Notes: generated by a model not told the origin, from the sequence alone. DNA of 64,000 nt from Aeromicrobium phragmitis (GCF_003674095.1 NZ_RDBF01000013.1:1-64000), one strand, 5' to 3'. Counted from the stretch's first letter, positions 27,327-35,661 are shown. Program-made: numbers and translations.

Positions 27327-27332
27327 TAGGAT
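27327..27332 (+). promoter_or_regulatory. -10 element of the saccharopine-dehydrogenase-like gene
   Basis: TAGGAT ends 7 nt before ATG 27340, predicting a leaderless transcript. Confidence 0.55.
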
Positions 27333-27339
27333 CGTGGTG

Positions 27340-28335
27340 ATGTCGCATCGTGTGCTGGTAGTCGGAGGCCGGGGAGCGTTGGGGTCACGCATTCGTGCGG
27401 CCCTCGCCCGTGCCGGAGGCCTGGAGGTGGCGATTGGGTCACGGGCGCCGACCGACGCAGATGTGCGGATCGACGCGCGCAGCCGGGACAGCGTCCGTGC
27501 GGCTCTCGCAGCGCAGAGCCCGGATCTGCTGATCCTTGCAGCTCCTTCGATCACGCCCGCCGTACAACTCGCGTGCGCGGCGCAGGGCATCGCGTGCATC
27601 GACGTCTCACCCCGCAGTGATCTTCGCCTCGCCAACTATCCCGAGCTGGTGAACGCGGGGTCGCCCGTCCTCACGATGTGCGGCTTCTTTCCGGGACTCA
27701 GCGGATTACTCGCTCGTGAAGCTTCCGCCGGGCTGGACGAGGTTCGCGAGATCCGCGTCGGGCTGTTGCAGAGCACGAACGCAGCGGTGGGACCCTCAGG
27801 AGTGAACGACATGTTGCGAGCGCTGTCGCGCCCAGTCTCGACCATCGAGGGAACAAGGCGGGGATTCACGGTCAAGCGCCGGATGCGCTTCGACCATCGA
27901 GACGTGACCGTCCGACAGATGGACTACGACGAACGTGGGCTCGTGACGGACTGCATCCCGGCGGCCCAGGTGGAGTACTACACGGCGTGGTCGAACCGCT
28001 TCTTCACGAGAACGGTCGCCGGTCTCAACGCGGTCGGACTGCTCCGCGCGTTGGTAGACAGCAGATTTGCTATCACCCCGAAACACCGACCGGCACGCCC
28101 CGAGAAGGTGCATCTCACGGTCGAAGCGGAGGGAACGTCGCAGGGGCGGGCTACAACGCGCCGGTTCCGCGTCAGCGCCGACAGCGACTACGGTGCGACG
28201 GCGGAGGTCGTGGCCGCGACGGCGGTGGAAATCCTCCGAGAACCCCACCGATGGACGGGGGTGCAGGTTCCGATGGAGGCGTTCGGTCTCGACGATCTCA
28301 CGCGCCACTTCGTCGGGATCTCGTTCGAGTCGTGA
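27340..28335 (+). CDS. Saccharopine dehydrogenase-like NAD(P)-binding protein
   Basis: The 331-residue protein has an N-terminal Rossmann motif (VLVVGGRGALGSRIRAALARAG) and a C-terminal domain as in saccharopine-dehydrogenase-like oxidoreductases. Segments AAPSITPAVQLACAAQGIACIDVS and CGFFPGLSGLLAREA match that superfamily. ATG 27340 sits 7 nt after TAGGAT. It stands alone between an AadA-like gene and a long non-coding stretch. A real substrate cannot be inferred; lysine metabolism is not implied by the family name. Confidence 0.78.
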   Translation: MSHRVLVVGGRGALGSRIRAALARAGGLEVAIGSRAPTDADVRIDARSRDSVRAALAAQSPDLLILAAPSITPAVQLACAAQGIACIDVSPRSDLRLANYPELVNAGSPVLTMCGFFPGLSGLLAREASAGLDEVREIRVGLLQSTNAAVGPSGVNDMLRALSRPVSTIEGTRRGFTVKRRMRFDHRDVTVRQMDYDERGLVTDCIPAAQVEYYTAWSNRFFTRTVAGLNAVGLLRALVDSRFAITPKHRPARPEKVHLTVEAEGTSQGRATTRRFRVSADSDYGATAEVVAATAVEILREPHRWTGVQVPMEAFGLDDLTRHFVGISFES

Positions 28336-28644
28336 TGCGAAAACGAGGTCCGAACCCATTGGGCGGGATGGACGGCTGGACCGGCGACGCAGAGCGGGGC
28401 ACTGCACTGGCCCGCACCCTCCCAGCTAGTGCAGAAGCATCCGCCCCGTAGGGGGCGGGTAGCCAGTCCACGCTCAACCGTGCTCTCGATCATGCTCCTC
28501 ATCTAGAACCGAGCACCGACATTCCCGCGCCGTTGCACACAAGGCGTCAGGGGCTAGCGGGGCCGCGGTCCCGTTCACGTCAGAACATGCCACGGAGGAC
28601 ATGATCGACGCCGCCTCCGAAAGCGAACGGATACCATGGCGTTC
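28336..28644. other. 309-bp intergenic region without a recognised gene
   Basis: No conserved ORF is visible here. A short GC hairpin (CCGCCCC 28441-28447 with GGGGCGG 28452-28458) could be a weak terminator for the upstream gene, but it has no T tract. The right end holds TACCAT (28632-28637), the -10 candidate of the MerR gene. Confidence 0.5.
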
Positions 28645-29049
28645 ATGTCAGGCGCTGAGACTCGTATGCGGATTGGTGAGCTTGCATCTCATATCGGCAG
28701 CACCCCTCGCGCCCTACGGCACTACGAGCAGCAGGGACTTCTCGCCCCGACGCGTGAGCGCAACGGCTACCGCGTCTATGACGAGGTCGCTGTGGTGCGT
28801 GCCGCGAACATCAAGGCGCTGCTGGCTGCGGGCCTGACGACGGCCGACGTGTCGGAGTACCTCGAGGAAGGATGCCTGGACCGGCCGTTGACCGATTCAC
28901 CTCGGTGCGCGGAGGAGCTCGCGACCGCGCAGAACCGTATCGAGCACCTTGATGATCTGCTCGCGCGGTTGCAGGAGACGCGCGAGCGGCTCGCTCACCA
29001 TCACGCGTCCCTGGCCAGCCAGGTGGACGAAAGTGACCTGGCGGGCTGA
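28645..29049 (+). CDS. MerR-family transcriptional regulator
   Basis: The 134-residue product is a minimal MerR protein: winged helix MRIGELASHIGSTPRALRHYEQQGLLAP, GYRVYDE, then a coiled-coil dimerisation helix (about residues 85-125), with no ligand domain beyond a short tail. It has one cysteine pair region (C75, C86), too sparse for a clear metal site. ATG 28645 lies 7 nt after TACCAT, hence probably leaderless; ATG 28636 and 28666 are alternatives. The MFS gene downstream has a perfect MerR-style dyad in its promoter, so this protein likely controls it. Confidence 0.88.
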   Translation: MSGAETRMRIGELASHIGSTPRALRHYEQQGLLAPTRERNGYRVYDEVAVVRAANIKALLAAGLTTADVSEYLEEGCLDRPLTDSPRCAEELATAQNRIEHLDDLLARLQETRERLAHHHASLASQVDESDLAG

Positions 29050-29073
29050 TCGACCGGGTACCGCGAACGTCGC

Positions 29074-29106
29074 TTGACTCTGACGCTGACGTCAGGCTTC
29101 TACCGT
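29074..29106 (+). promoter_or_regulatory. MerR-type promoter/operator of the MFS gene
   Basis: TTGACT (29074-29079), the perfect dyad CTGACG-N4-CGTCAG (29080-29095) and TACCGT (29101-29106) lie in order, and TACCGT ends 6 nt before ATG 29113. The long spacer with a central dyad is characteristic of MerR-activated promoters. Confidence 0.7.
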
Positions 29107-29112
29107 CCCGGC

Positions 29113-30315
29113 ATGCGAACTCTGACATCCGAACGACGAAGTACGGCAAGCTGGCTGCCCTGCCTGGCACTCATCACCTTCGCCATCGGCACCGATGATT
29201 TCATCATCGCCGGCCTTCTTCCCGAGATCGCCCGCGACCAAGGCGTGAGCGAAGCGGCCGCCGGACAGCTCGTCACCGCATTCTCCGTCAGTTACGCCTT
29301 AGCTGCTCCGCCCCTGGCCGTGGCCATGGCGCAATTCCCGCGCAAACCCGTGGTCCTCTTCGGGCTCACCGCCTTCGCCATGATCAACGTGGTCACGGCG
29401 TTCGCGCCGAATTACGGGACGATGATGGCGCTGCGTATCGCGGCCGCCTTGGCTGCTGCATCGATCACGCCCGCGGTGTTCGCGCTAGCGGCCCAGCTCG
29501 CATCGCCGGCACGTGTCGGCCGTGCCATCGGTGTCGTGGCCGCGGGACTCACCGTCTCGCTTTTCGTCGGGGTGCCGCTGGGCTCATTGCTCGGCACTGC
29601 CTTCGGCTGGCGCTCCACCTTCCTGGCCGTCGCCTTGTTCACAGCGATCGTGCTCGCCGCGAGCGCGCACTACTTGCCCGCCGCACCGGGCGCACCGGAG
29701 ATCGGACTGCGGGCTCAACTGCGGATCCTCAGCCGTCCCGCAGTGCTGACCACCGTGATCGGCACCGTGATGGGAGCGAGCGGAGGCTTGCTGGTCTACA
29801 CCTATATCGGCCCCATCACGCGGGCAATGAGTGGATACGACGGACCGATACTGGCGTTCTTCATCGCTGTCGTCGGCGTCGCTGGGGCAGCGGGCACCCT
29901 CGTCGGGGGACGGCTGACTGATCGATGGGGCGCTGACCGCGCGCTCCTCGCGACCTTCGGGGGCATGGCGATCAGCTTGGTCAGTCTGGCGGCACTCGGT
30001 GCGGTCGTTCCCAGCGGCGTGCCGGTATGGCTGCTGGCAGGTGCGCTGGCACTCTACGGTTTCGCCGGATGGGGTTTCAATCCGCCGATGAACGCCCGGA
30101 TGCTGGCACTGGCGGGCGACGGGGGTACGGAGGCTCTCGCGCTGAACACCAGTGGGCTGTATGTGGGGATCGCCGTGGGCGGAGCGGTCGGTGGTGCGGC
30201 CGTCGCTGCGGCCGGTGGCGTTGGCGCAGCTGTCACGGCCGCCGGAATGGCGGCCGTGACGTTTGCGGCCATCGCTGGGTTCGTCCGCCGGTATCCGTCG
30301 GCTCCCACGGCATGA
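29113..30315 (+). CDS. MFS efflux transporter (DHA1/AraJ-like)
   Basis: The 400-residue protein has 12 hydrophobic spans in two halves, with the DHA1 features LITFAIGTDDFIIAGLLPEIA in TM1 and GLTVSLFVGVPLGSLLGTAFGWRSTF (motif C region of antiporters). GRLTDRWGADRALL in the TM8-9 loop is motif A-like. It resembles chloramphenicol/drug efflux and AraJ-type exporters. It is probably leaderless from TACCGT and controlled by the adjacent MerR protein through the dyad at 29080-29095. Substrate is unknown. A 7-bp perfect hairpin follows the stop. Confidence 0.88.
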   Translation: MRTLTSERRSTASWLPCLALITFAIGTDDFIIAGLLPEIARDQGVSEAAAGQLVTAFSVSYALAAPPLAVAMAQFPRKPVVLFGLTAFAMINVVTAFAPNYGTMMALRIAAALAAASITPAVFALAAQLASPARVGRAIGVVAAGLTVSLFVGVPLGSLLGTAFGWRSTFLAVALFTAIVLAASAHYLPAAPGAPEIGLRAQLRILSRPAVLTTVIGTVMGASGGLLVYTYIGPITRAMSGYDGPILAFFIAVVGVAGAAGTLVGGRLTDRWGADRALLATFGGMAISLVSLAALGAVVPSGVPVWLLAGALALYGFAGWGFNPPMNARMLALAGDGGTEALALNTSGLYVGIAVGGAVGGAAVAAAGGVGAAVTAAGMAAVTFAAIAGFVRRYPSAPTA

Positions 30316-30316
30316 G

Positions 30317-30332
30317 CGGCACGGTCGTGCCG
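30317..30332. terminator. Hairpin between convergent MFS and VOC genes
   Basis: CGGCACG and CGTGCCG pair perfectly around GT in the 25-bp gap between the two stops. There is no T tract, so it is a weak bidirectional terminator candidate. Confidence 0.4.
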
Positions 30333-30340
30333 TGGTGTGC

Positions 30341-30778
30341 TCAACTCAGGTTCTGTGCGAGTCCGACGAGGATGTTCTCGGGCCCGCGGACGTAGCAGAG
30401 CTTGTACACGTTCTCGTACTGGACGACCTCGGTGCTGACGAGCTGGGTGCCGTGCGGCCTGAGTCGGGCGAGTGTCTCGTCCATGTCGTCCACGTTGAAC
30501 ATCACGCGGAGGTAGCCCAGCGCATTGACCGGGGCGTTCCGGTGGTCTTCGACGATCTCCGGTTCGAGGAATCGGCAGAGCTCCAGGCGGCCGTGACCGT
30601 CGGGCGTGCGCATCATGGCGACCTCGGCCCGTTGATCGCCGAGGCCGGTGCAGCGCCCGGCCCACTCGCCCTCGGTCATGGCTCGGCCTTCGAGCTCAAG
30701 GCCGAGGTCGCGGAAGAACTCGATCACCGAAGTCAGGTCCTCGACGACGATGCCGACGTTGTCCAACGTGGTCGCCAT
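30341..30778 (-). CDS. VOC (glyoxalase/bleomycin-resistance fold) family protein
   Basis: The 145-residue product has paired beta-alpha-beta-beta-beta modules of the vicinal-oxygen-chelate fold: TLDNVGIVVEDLTSVIEFFRDLGLE at the N-terminus and LRVMFNVDDMDETLARLRPHG in the second half, with the late GPENILVGLAQ. Metal ligands are not all obvious. It is last in an ArsR-AHSA1-VOC operon, starting 3 nt after the AHSA1 stop. Its substrate is unknown. Confidence 0.85.
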   Translation of the reverse strand: MATTLDNVGIVVEDLTSVIEFFRDLGLELEGRAMTEGEWAGRCTGLGDQRAEVAMMRTPDGHGRLELCRFLEPEIVEDHRNAPVNALGYLRVMFNVDDMDETLARLRPHGTQLVSTEVVQYENVYKLCYVRGPENILVGLAQNLS

Positions 30779-30781
30779 GGC

Positions 30782-31252
30782 TCAGCGCAGCCTTTCGCCG
30801 GCGAGGTGCCGACCGAAGTTCGCGAGCGCTTCGTCCCACCCGTCGTAGACGTATCCGTCGCCGGGTTCGCCCGCGTGTCCGCGCAGGTGGAAGACGAGCT
30901 CGGTGCGATCGCCCTGCGGGGTGAGGGTGAGGGTGATCACGGGCGTGCCCTCGACGGGGGCGTCGGGTTCGCCCCAGGTGAAGACGAGCCGCTCCATCGG
31001 CTGCACGTCGAGATACTCGCCGCCGGTCGGGAACTGCTCACCGGTCTCGTCGTTCGTCATCGTGTACCGGTAACGGCCGCCGACGCGCACGTCGAACGAC
31101 ACGCTGTCGGTTGTCACGCCGAAGGGGTGCAACCAGTTCGCCAGTTCGGCGTCCTCGGTCCAGGCGCGCCACACGAGATCGAGGGGCGCGTCGAAGACGC
31201 GGGTGATCGAGAATTCAGGGGCTTGCGTTGCCGATGCGTCTGTCGTGTTCAT
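30782..31252 (-). CDS. AHSA1/SRPBCC-domain protein
   Basis: The 156-residue protein is a single Bet-v1-like/AHSA1 domain: FSITRVFDAPLDLVWRAWTEDAELANWLHPFG, GGRYRYTM, RLVFTWGEPD and the closing helix GWDEALANFGRHLAG. These small cavity proteins are often paired with an ArsR-like regulator, as here. ATG 31252 overlaps the regulator stop by 4 nt and has an AGGA ribosome site. An upstream in-frame start at 31411 is antisense-like extension inside arsR and was not used. Ligand is unknown. Confidence 0.9.
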   Translation of the reverse strand: MNTTDASATQAPEFSITRVFDAPLDLVWRAWTEDAELANWLHPFGVTTDSVSFDVRVGGRYRYTMTNDETGEQFPTGGEYLDVQPMERLVFTWGEPDAPVEGTPVITLTLTPQGDRTELVFHLRGHAGEPGDGYVYDGWDEALANFGRHLAGERLR

Positions 31253-31611
31253 GATCCTGCTTCCTGTGAGTTGTCGGTCTCGGGTCGGGCCTGCATGGTC
31301 TTCAGGTGTGCTTCGAGGGCGTCGAAGCGCAGGTTCCACTCGCGGCGGCGCTGCTCCACCCAGGCCGATGCGTGATCGAGAGGCTCGGTCTGCATCGTGA
31401 GAGTTCGCCACTGCGCCTGCGTGGTGCGGCTGACGAGACCCGCGCGCTCGAGCACCTTCAAATGCTGAGAGATCGCGGGGGCGCTCATCGCAAAGGGTTC
31501 GGCCACCTCGCCGACGGTCGCGGGTCCCTGCGCGAGCCGAGCAAGGATCGCGCGGCGCGTCGGGTCGGCGAGCGCAGCGAACACGAGACTCAGGGGGTCG
31601 GAAGCAGCCAT
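31249..31611 (-). CDS. ArsR-family winged-helix regulator
   Basis: The 120-residue protein is a standard ArsR winged helix: SLVFAALADPTRRAILARLAQGPATVGEVAEPF, MSAPAISQHLKVLERAGLV, and the wing TTQAQWRTLTM. No cysteine metal sites are present, so it belongs to the non-metal, AHSA1-linked branch. It is the first gene of an arsR-AHSA1-VOC operon. A good promoter and a near-palindrome lie immediately upstream, suggesting autorepression. Confidence 0.92.
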   Translation of the reverse strand: MAASDPLSLVFAALADPTRRAILARLAQGPATVGEVAEPFAMSAPAISQHLKVLERAGLVSRTTQAQWRTLTMQTEPLDHASAWVEQRRREWNLRFDALEAHLKTMQARPETDNSQEAGS

Positions 31612-31621
31612 TTCATTTATT

Positions 31622-31671
31622 CCTTAGTTAAGGGACCTCTTCATTAGGGCAGAGATCGGTCCGGCTGTCAA
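31622..31671 (-). promoter_or_regulatory. Promoter and operator of the arsR operon
   Basis: On the minus strand TTGACA (31666-31671) and CCTAAT (31643-31648) are spaced 17 nt, a near-consensus promoter. Just past the expected start lies the near-palindrome CCTTAGTTAAGG (31622-31633), a plausible ArsR site close to the AAGGA ribosome site. Confidence 0.7.
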
Positions 31672-31752
31672 GAAGCACTTTCGCCGAGGACCAAGCGGTC
31701 GCGGTCGTCGCCGGGCACAGCGACACCATGGGCGGCGGCTATGAGAAGAAAA

Positions 31753-31814
31753 GTGGCGAGGTTCGAACCCGGGACCAGAGCCGTTCTTCTGGTCGAAAGT
31801 TCGAACCTCGCCAC
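31753..31814 (-). terminator. Nested-hairpin terminator after tRNA-His
   Basis: A perfect 16-bp outer stem (31753-31768 with 31799-31814) encloses an inner perfect 7-bp stem (31773-31779 with 31788-31794). On the minus strand it begins 6 nt after the tRNA-His 3' end and is followed by TTTTCTTCT. The outer arm includes GGTTCGAAC, resembling a tRNA T-loop. Confidence 0.75.
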
Positions 31815-31819
31815 ATCGG

Positions 31820-31893
31820 GGTGGATGACGGGACTTGAACCCGCGACCACCGGCACCACAAGCCGGGGCTCTACCAACTGAGCTACACCCACC
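31820..31893 (-). tRNA. tRNA-His (anticodon GTG)
   Basis: The minus strand gives acceptor GTGGGTG with CATCCAC, the extra G-1 opposite C73 that is unique to tRNA-His, anticodon loop TTGTGGT (GTG) and T-arm GCGGG-TTCAAGT-CCCGT. CCA is not encoded. Confidence 0.96.
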
Positions 31894-31938
31894 AAGGCGC
31901 AGCGAAACTGCGCGACCGCGAGTCTACCGCAAGGTGGG

Positions 31939-32556
31939 TCAGGAGCCGTCTGCGGGGGTCTCCTGCCCGAGGATCTCCGCGGCGATGCTCCTCGCGGTCT
32001 CCGAGTCAGGGCCGGGGTCGGGGGTGAAGACCGCGCGGCGGTAGTAGCGCAGCTCGTCGATGCTCTCGCGAATGTCCGCGAGGGCGCGGTGATTCCCGCC
32101 CTTGGCCGGCGCCGCGAAGTAGGCGCGGGGGAACCAGTGGCGGGCGAGCTCCTTGATGCTGGAGACGTCGACCACGCGGTAATGCAAGTAGGACTCCAAC
32201 TCGGTCATGTCCCGAGCGAGGAATGCCCGGTCGGTCCCGATGGAGTTGCCGGCCAGGGGCGCCTTGCGCGGCTCGGTGACGAACTCCCGGACGTAGTCGA
32301 GAACGCGCTCCTCGGCCTCGGCCAGGGTGATGCCGCCGTCCAGCTCGTCGAGGAGACCCGACGTCGTGTGCATCTGCGTGACGACCTCGTTCATCTGCTC
32401 GAGGGCCTCCTGTGGGGGCTTGATGACGAGGTCGACGCCGTCTCCGAGCACCTGAAGGTCGTAATCGGTGACGAGGGCCGCGACCTCGATCAAGGCGTCG
32501 TGCTCCACAGAGAGCCCGGTCATCTCGCAGTCGATCCACACCAGCTTGTCGTTCAC
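31939..32556 (-). CDS. orn: Oligoribonuclease
   Basis: The 205-residue DEDDh exonuclease starts [12 protein letters not shown] with catalytic D and E (Exo I), has [15 protein letters not shown] (Exo II) and ends with [19 protein letters not shown] (Exo III His/Asp). It degrades 2-5-nt RNA and pGpG. The GTG start follows TAAGGT (32563-32568) by 6 nt, indicating a leaderless mRNA. It is adjacent to tRNA-His, an arrangement seen in many actinobacteria. Length is normal. Confidence 0.96.
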   Translation of the reverse strand: MNDKLVWIDCEMTGLSVEHDALIEVAALVTDYDLQVLGDGVDLVIKPPQEALEQMNEVVTQMHTTSGLLDELDGGITLAEAEERVLDYVREFVTEPRKAPLAGNSIGTDRAFLARDMTELESYLHYRVVDVSSIKELARHWFPRAYFAAPAKGGNHRALADIRESIDELRYYRRAVFTPDPGPDSETARSIAAEILGQETPADGS

Positions 32557-32641
32557 CCCGCAACCTTACTGCGGGTAACCGTCACGGGACGTGGGGTGGA
32601 CTCGCTACGCTTCTGGCGGACCTTTCGACCGAGGAGCCTCA

Positions 32642-33409
32642 GTGACGAACGACCGTAAGAACCGCGCCGCTCGCGCGGAGCAGATGCGCAAAGAGCGCGA
32701 GAAGGCCGAGCGCCGCCAGCGCAACATCATCTCGGTGGTGATCGTCGCCATCGTGGTGGTGCTCATCGGCGTGGGGGCGTGGGCGGTCACCGCCGCGCAG
32801 AACGCCAACCCGAAGGAGACCGAGGTCATCCAGCCCGAGGGCGCCCTCGAGGACTTCGGCGTGCCGTACGTTCCCGCCGGCGCCGAGACTCCCGCCGAGG
32901 ACGTTCCGACGGTCGAGATCTTCGAGGACTTCCTGTGCCCGTACTGCCAGCAGTTCGAGCAAACGAGCGGTGAGGTGCTCCGTGCGCAGGCCGACGCGGG
33001 TGAGATCGAGCTCGTCTACCGCCCGTTCTCGTTCCTCGACGCGATGGGCGGCAGCACTAACGAGTACTCGCTCCGCGCCACCAACCTCGCCATGTGCGCG
33101 CTGGACAACGAGGGCCCGGAGGCCTTCCAGGCGGTCCACGACGCGCTGTATGCCAACCAGCCCTCGGAGGGTGGCGCCGGCCCGTCCGACGACGAGCTGC
33201 TGACGCTGGCCGAGGACGCCGGGGTCAACGTGCCCGAGGAGTGCGTCAAGCAGGAGCGTTTCGTCCCGTGGGTCAAGGCGGCACGTGAGCACGGTCAGGA
33301 CGAGCGCGGTGTGAGCGGTACGCCCACCGTGTTCGTCGACGGCGAGGAGGTCGAGGACCTCACCGGTCAGGCGATCGCCGACGCGATCGAGGCCGCGCGC
33401 CAGGGCTGA
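32642..33409 (+). CDS. Membrane-anchored DsbA-like thioredoxin-fold protein
   Basis: The 255-residue protein has a cytosolic basic coil (about 1-28), one membrane helix (about 29-52) and an extracytoplasmic DsbA-like domain. FLCPYCQQFE carries the CxxC active site, and VSGTPTVFVDG supplies the cis-proline loop. It likely oxidises or isomerises exported protein cysteines, like actinobacterial MDF-type DsbA proteins. The start is GTG 32642, with GAGGAG (32631-32636) and a possible -10 TACGCT (32606-32611). A strong hairpin follows the stop. Confidence 0.9.
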   Translation: MTNDRKNRAARAEQMRKEREKAERRQRNIISVVIVAIVVVLIGVGAWAVTAAQNANPKETEVIQPEGALEDFGVPYVPAGAETPAEDVPTVEIFEDFLCPYCQQFEQTSGEVLRAQADAGEIELVYRPFSFLDAMGGSTNEYSLRATNLAMCALDNEGPEAFQAVHDALYANQPSEGGAGPSDDELLTLAEDAGVNVPEECVKQERFVPWVKAAREHGQDERGVSGTPTVFVDGEEVEDLTGQAIADAIEAARQG

Positions 33410-33421
33410 TCGACGCGAGTG

Positions 33422-33462
33422 ACGGGGAGTTCCGCTGCCGGCCAGGCGGCGGGACTCCCCGT
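33422..33462 (+). terminator. Terminator after the DsbA-like gene
   Basis: A 9-bp perfect outer stem (33422-33430 with 33454-33462) with an inner GC stem is followed by TCTCGTTCTC. It separates the + strand DsbA-like gene from the convergent fluoride-channel pair. Confidence 0.7.
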
Positions 33463-33470
33463 TCTCGTTC

Positions 33471-33809
33471 TCAGCGGCCGATGAGCGCGCCGAGCAAGGC
33501 GGCGGTGACGCACACGACGAGCATCCCGATCGCGTGCGCCGCGCCGACGACCGTGCTTCGCTCGCGCGTGATGTGCACGCTGTCCACGGCCGCCGTCGAG
33601 AAGGTCGTGAAGCCGCCGAGCAGGCCCGTACCCACGACGAGCAACGATCCGCGATCGCCCAGCTGAGCGGCGAGCAGGCCGAGCGCGAAGGAACCGATCA
33701 GGTTGACGACCCACGTGGCGCGGAGGGGGCGAGAGCCCGCGGCCAGGACCGCGGCGTAGCGCAGGCACGCGCCCACGCCGCCCGCGAGCACGACCAGCAA
33801 CGCGATCAT
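33471..33809 (-). CDS. crcB: Fluoride channel Fluc subunit (CrcB)
   Basis: The 112-residue membrane protein has four spans and the CrcB core TWVVNLIGSFALGLL, with the conserved Asn, and GLLGGFTTFSTA. In organisms with two adjacent crcB genes the subunits form an antiparallel heterodimer that exports F-. It overlaps the upstream crcB by 4 nt (ATGA), so the two are co-translated. No fluoride riboswitch was recognised ahead of the pair. Confidence 0.92.
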   Translation of the reverse strand: MIALLVVLAGGVGACLRYAAVLAAGSRPLRATWVVNLIGSFALGLLAAQLGDRGSLLVVGTGLLGGFTTFSTAAVDSVHITRERSTVVGAAHAIGMLVVCVTAALLGALIGR

Positions 33810-34180
33810 CGGCGCTCCCCGAGCCGCGATCCCGCGAGCGCCGCGAGGACCCCGACGGCCACGCTGACCGCCGCGTAGGCGATGCCGGCGAGGGGCGCGT
33901 CCTCGAGGAGTTCCTGCGTCTGCACGGCGAGCGCACTGTACGTGGTGAAGCCGCCGAGCACGCCCGTACCGATGAGGAGTCGCCAGCGTTGGCTGCTGGT
34001 CCTCGCGTAGAGCCAGCCGAGGGCGAACGCGCCAAGCACGTTGACCAGGAGGGTCGCCGCGGGCCAGTCGCCGATGGTCCCGACCGAGACATCGGCCGCA
34101 TACCGAAGGCCGGTTCCCATCGCACCCCCGAGGAACACGAGGACGAACGACTCCGGCACACGCTGCGACACGGCGGTCAC
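33806..34180 (-). CDS. crcB: Fluoride channel Fluc subunit (CrcB), partner
   Basis: The 124-residue four-span protein has GGAMGTGLRYAADVSV, TLLVNVLGAFALGWLY and GVLGGFTTYSALAVQ, the paired Fluc signature. Charge distribution differs from its partner, fitting opposite membrane orientation. The annotated start is GTG 34180, close to a tRNA-Arg gene on the same strand. Together with the overlapping gene it encodes a heterodimeric fluoride channel. Confidence 0.92.
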   Translation of the reverse strand: MTAVSQRVPESFVLVFLGGAMGTGLRYAADVSVGTIGDWPAATLLVNVLGAFALGWLYARTSSQRWRLLIGTGVLGGFTTYSALAVQTQELLEDAPLAGIAYAAVSVAVGVLAALAGSRLGERR

Positions 34181-34195
34181 CGTAACACCGCAGGG

Positions 34196-34272
34196 TGGCG
34201 CCCCCGGCAGGACTCGAACCTGCGACCGTCGGATTAGAAGGCCGATGCTCTATCCAGCTGAGCTACGGAGGC
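34196..34272 (-). tRNA. tRNA-Arg (anticodon TCT)
   Basis: The minus strand folds with acceptor GCCTCCG/CGGGGGC, anticodon stem TCGGC/TCCGA (one mismatch) with loop CTTCTAA (anticodon TCT), and T-arm GCAGG-TTCGAGT-CCTGC. The discriminator is G and CCA is encoded at 34196-34198. Confidence 0.96.
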
Positions 34273-34344
34273 TTGGCGACAACAGGGTACGGGACGAGCG
34301 CAGGCGTGGGCGCGGCACAGCATCGGGCGCGCGGCCTCGTCGTC

Positions 34345-34399
34345 GAGCGGTGAGTTATCACGCACGGTGAGCGCACACGTGCGTGTCAGCTCACCGCTC
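34345..34399. repeat. Intergenic palindromic repeat, copy B
   Basis: Arms 34345-34366 and 34378-34399 match at 19 of 22 positions with an 11-nt spacer. The core GCGGTGAGTTATCACGCACG differs by one base from copy A at 16946. The rest of the 34273-34467 gap shows only the PrsW -10 element. Confidence 0.75.
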
Positions 34400-34454
34400 C
34401 CTGGGGGAGTGCGGGAAAGGTCACCGCTCGAGGGCGGTGGTCGGTGCCGAGCCC

Positions 34455-34460
34455 TAGGCT
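34455..34460 (+). promoter_or_regulatory. -10 element of the prsW-like gene
   Basis: TAGGCT ends 7 nt before GTG 34468, predicting a leaderless mRNA. Confidence 0.5.
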
Positions 34461-34467
34461 GGCCCTC

Positions 34468-35625
34468 GTGACCGCCTACGCCGCGCCGCCCGTCGCCTAC
34501 CGACCTCAACGCGGTCGGCTGCTGTTGGTCGTGCTGACGTGGATCACCGGCTTCCTCGGCGCGGGCGCGGCGGTCTTCTTCGCCGCCCAGGCAGGCGACG
34601 TCCCCGGGGCGGCCCTCGCCATCGTGTTCGCCGTCGTCCCGTTGCCGCTCCTGCTGCTCATGTACTGGTGGCTGGACCGGGTCGAGCCCGAGCCGCTGCG
34701 CTACAAGTGGGCGGCATTCATCTGGGGTGCCGTGGTCGCCGTCGCCATCTCCTTGGTTCTCGAGGGCGCGGCGGCGGTGTGGCTGGACGTGCCGGAGGAC
34801 GTGCTGGTCGCGGTCGTGGCACCCGTCGTCGAAGAGCTGGCCAAGGGGCTCTTCCTGTTCCTGACGGTGCTGCGTGCCCGCCGCATCATCGACGGCGTGC
34901 TGGACGGGCTCATCGTGTCCGGGCTCGTCGCGATCGGCTTCGCCGCGGTCGAGAACACCGGCTATTACGCCGCCAGCTACTTCGGGCTGGGTGAGGACGG
35001 CAACGAGATCGCCGGGGCCGAGGGGGCCACGCTCACCTTCGTCGTCCGCGGCCTGTTCAGCCCGTTCGCGCATCCGCTCTTCACCTCCGCGATCGGCATC
35101 GCGATGGGGCTCGCCGCGGGTCGCCGGTCACGTGCCGCGCGCTGGGCGCTCGTCGCCACCGGCAGCGTGATCAGCATCATCCTCCACGCGCTGTGGAACG
35201 GTTCGCTCGTGATCGGCGTACCTGCCGCCTACCTGCTCGTCTACCTGACCCTCGGCGGCCTCCTGGTGGCGTTGGGCTGCCTCGCGGTGATCCTGCGCTC
35301 ACGGCAGATCGGGACGCTGTGGCGGTCGCTGAACTACATCGGCCAGCGCGGCTGGATCCATCCCGCCGAGGTGCCGTACCTCGTCGCTTTCGGCCGTCGC
35401 CGTCAGGCTCGCACGTACGCCAAGCAACGCGGCGGCCGCCGCGCCGAGAAGGTCGTCGAGCAGTACCAGGCGCTGGCGACCGAACTCGGTTTCCTGCACG
35501 ACCAGGTGATGCGCGGACGAGCGCCGCGCGACGGTGTGACGCGTACCTACGACCTGCTCGACCGGATGCACGCGCTGCGTCCTGAGCTGCGGCTTCCACC
35601 GGCGCTGCCGCCAGGCGTGCGCTGA
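34468..35625 (+). CDS. PrsW-family intramembrane metalloprotease
   Basis: The 385-residue protein has about eight membrane spans and the PrsW motifs: [10 protein letters not shown] (EExxK), [11 protein letters not shown] (the ExN glutamate), [14 protein letters not shown] and ILHALWNGS with its histidine. These form the membrane-embedded metal site of the CPBP/PrsW superfamily. In Bacillus, PrsW cleaves the anti-sigma factor RsiW; here no sigma/anti-sigma gene is adjacent. A C-terminal soluble basic region (about 285-385) is extra. GTG 34468 follows TAGGCT by 7 nt. Confidence 0.9.
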   Translation: MTAYAAPPVAYRPQRGRLLLVVLTWITGFLGAGAAVFFAAQAGDVPGAALAIVFAVVPLPLLLLMYWWLDRVEPEPLRYKWAAFIWGAVVAVAISLVLEGAAAVWLDVPEDVLVAVVAPVVEELAKGLFLFLTVLRARRIIDGVLDGLIVSGLVAIGFAAVENTGYYAASYFGLGEDGNEIAGAEGATLTFVVRGLFSPFAHPLFTSAIGIAMGLAAGRRSRAARWALVATGSVISIILHALWNGSLVIGVPAAYLLVYLTLGGLLVALGCLAVILRSRQIGTLWRSLNYIGQRGWIHPAEVPYLVAFGRRRQARTYAKQRGGRRAEKVVEQYQALATELGFLHDQVMRGRAPRDGVTRTYDLLDRMHALRPELRLPPALPPGVR

Positions 35626-35661
35626 CCCTGCGCCGATTCTCGACCACCAGGGTTTCGTCGC

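Noticed and set aside
28441..28458. GC hairpin as a confirmed terminator
   Set aside because: Only 7 bp, without a T tract, and over 100 nt past the upstream stop; kept only as a remark.
31668..31895. Apparent small protein on the minus strand
   Set aside because: It overlaps tRNA-His and its terminator entirely.
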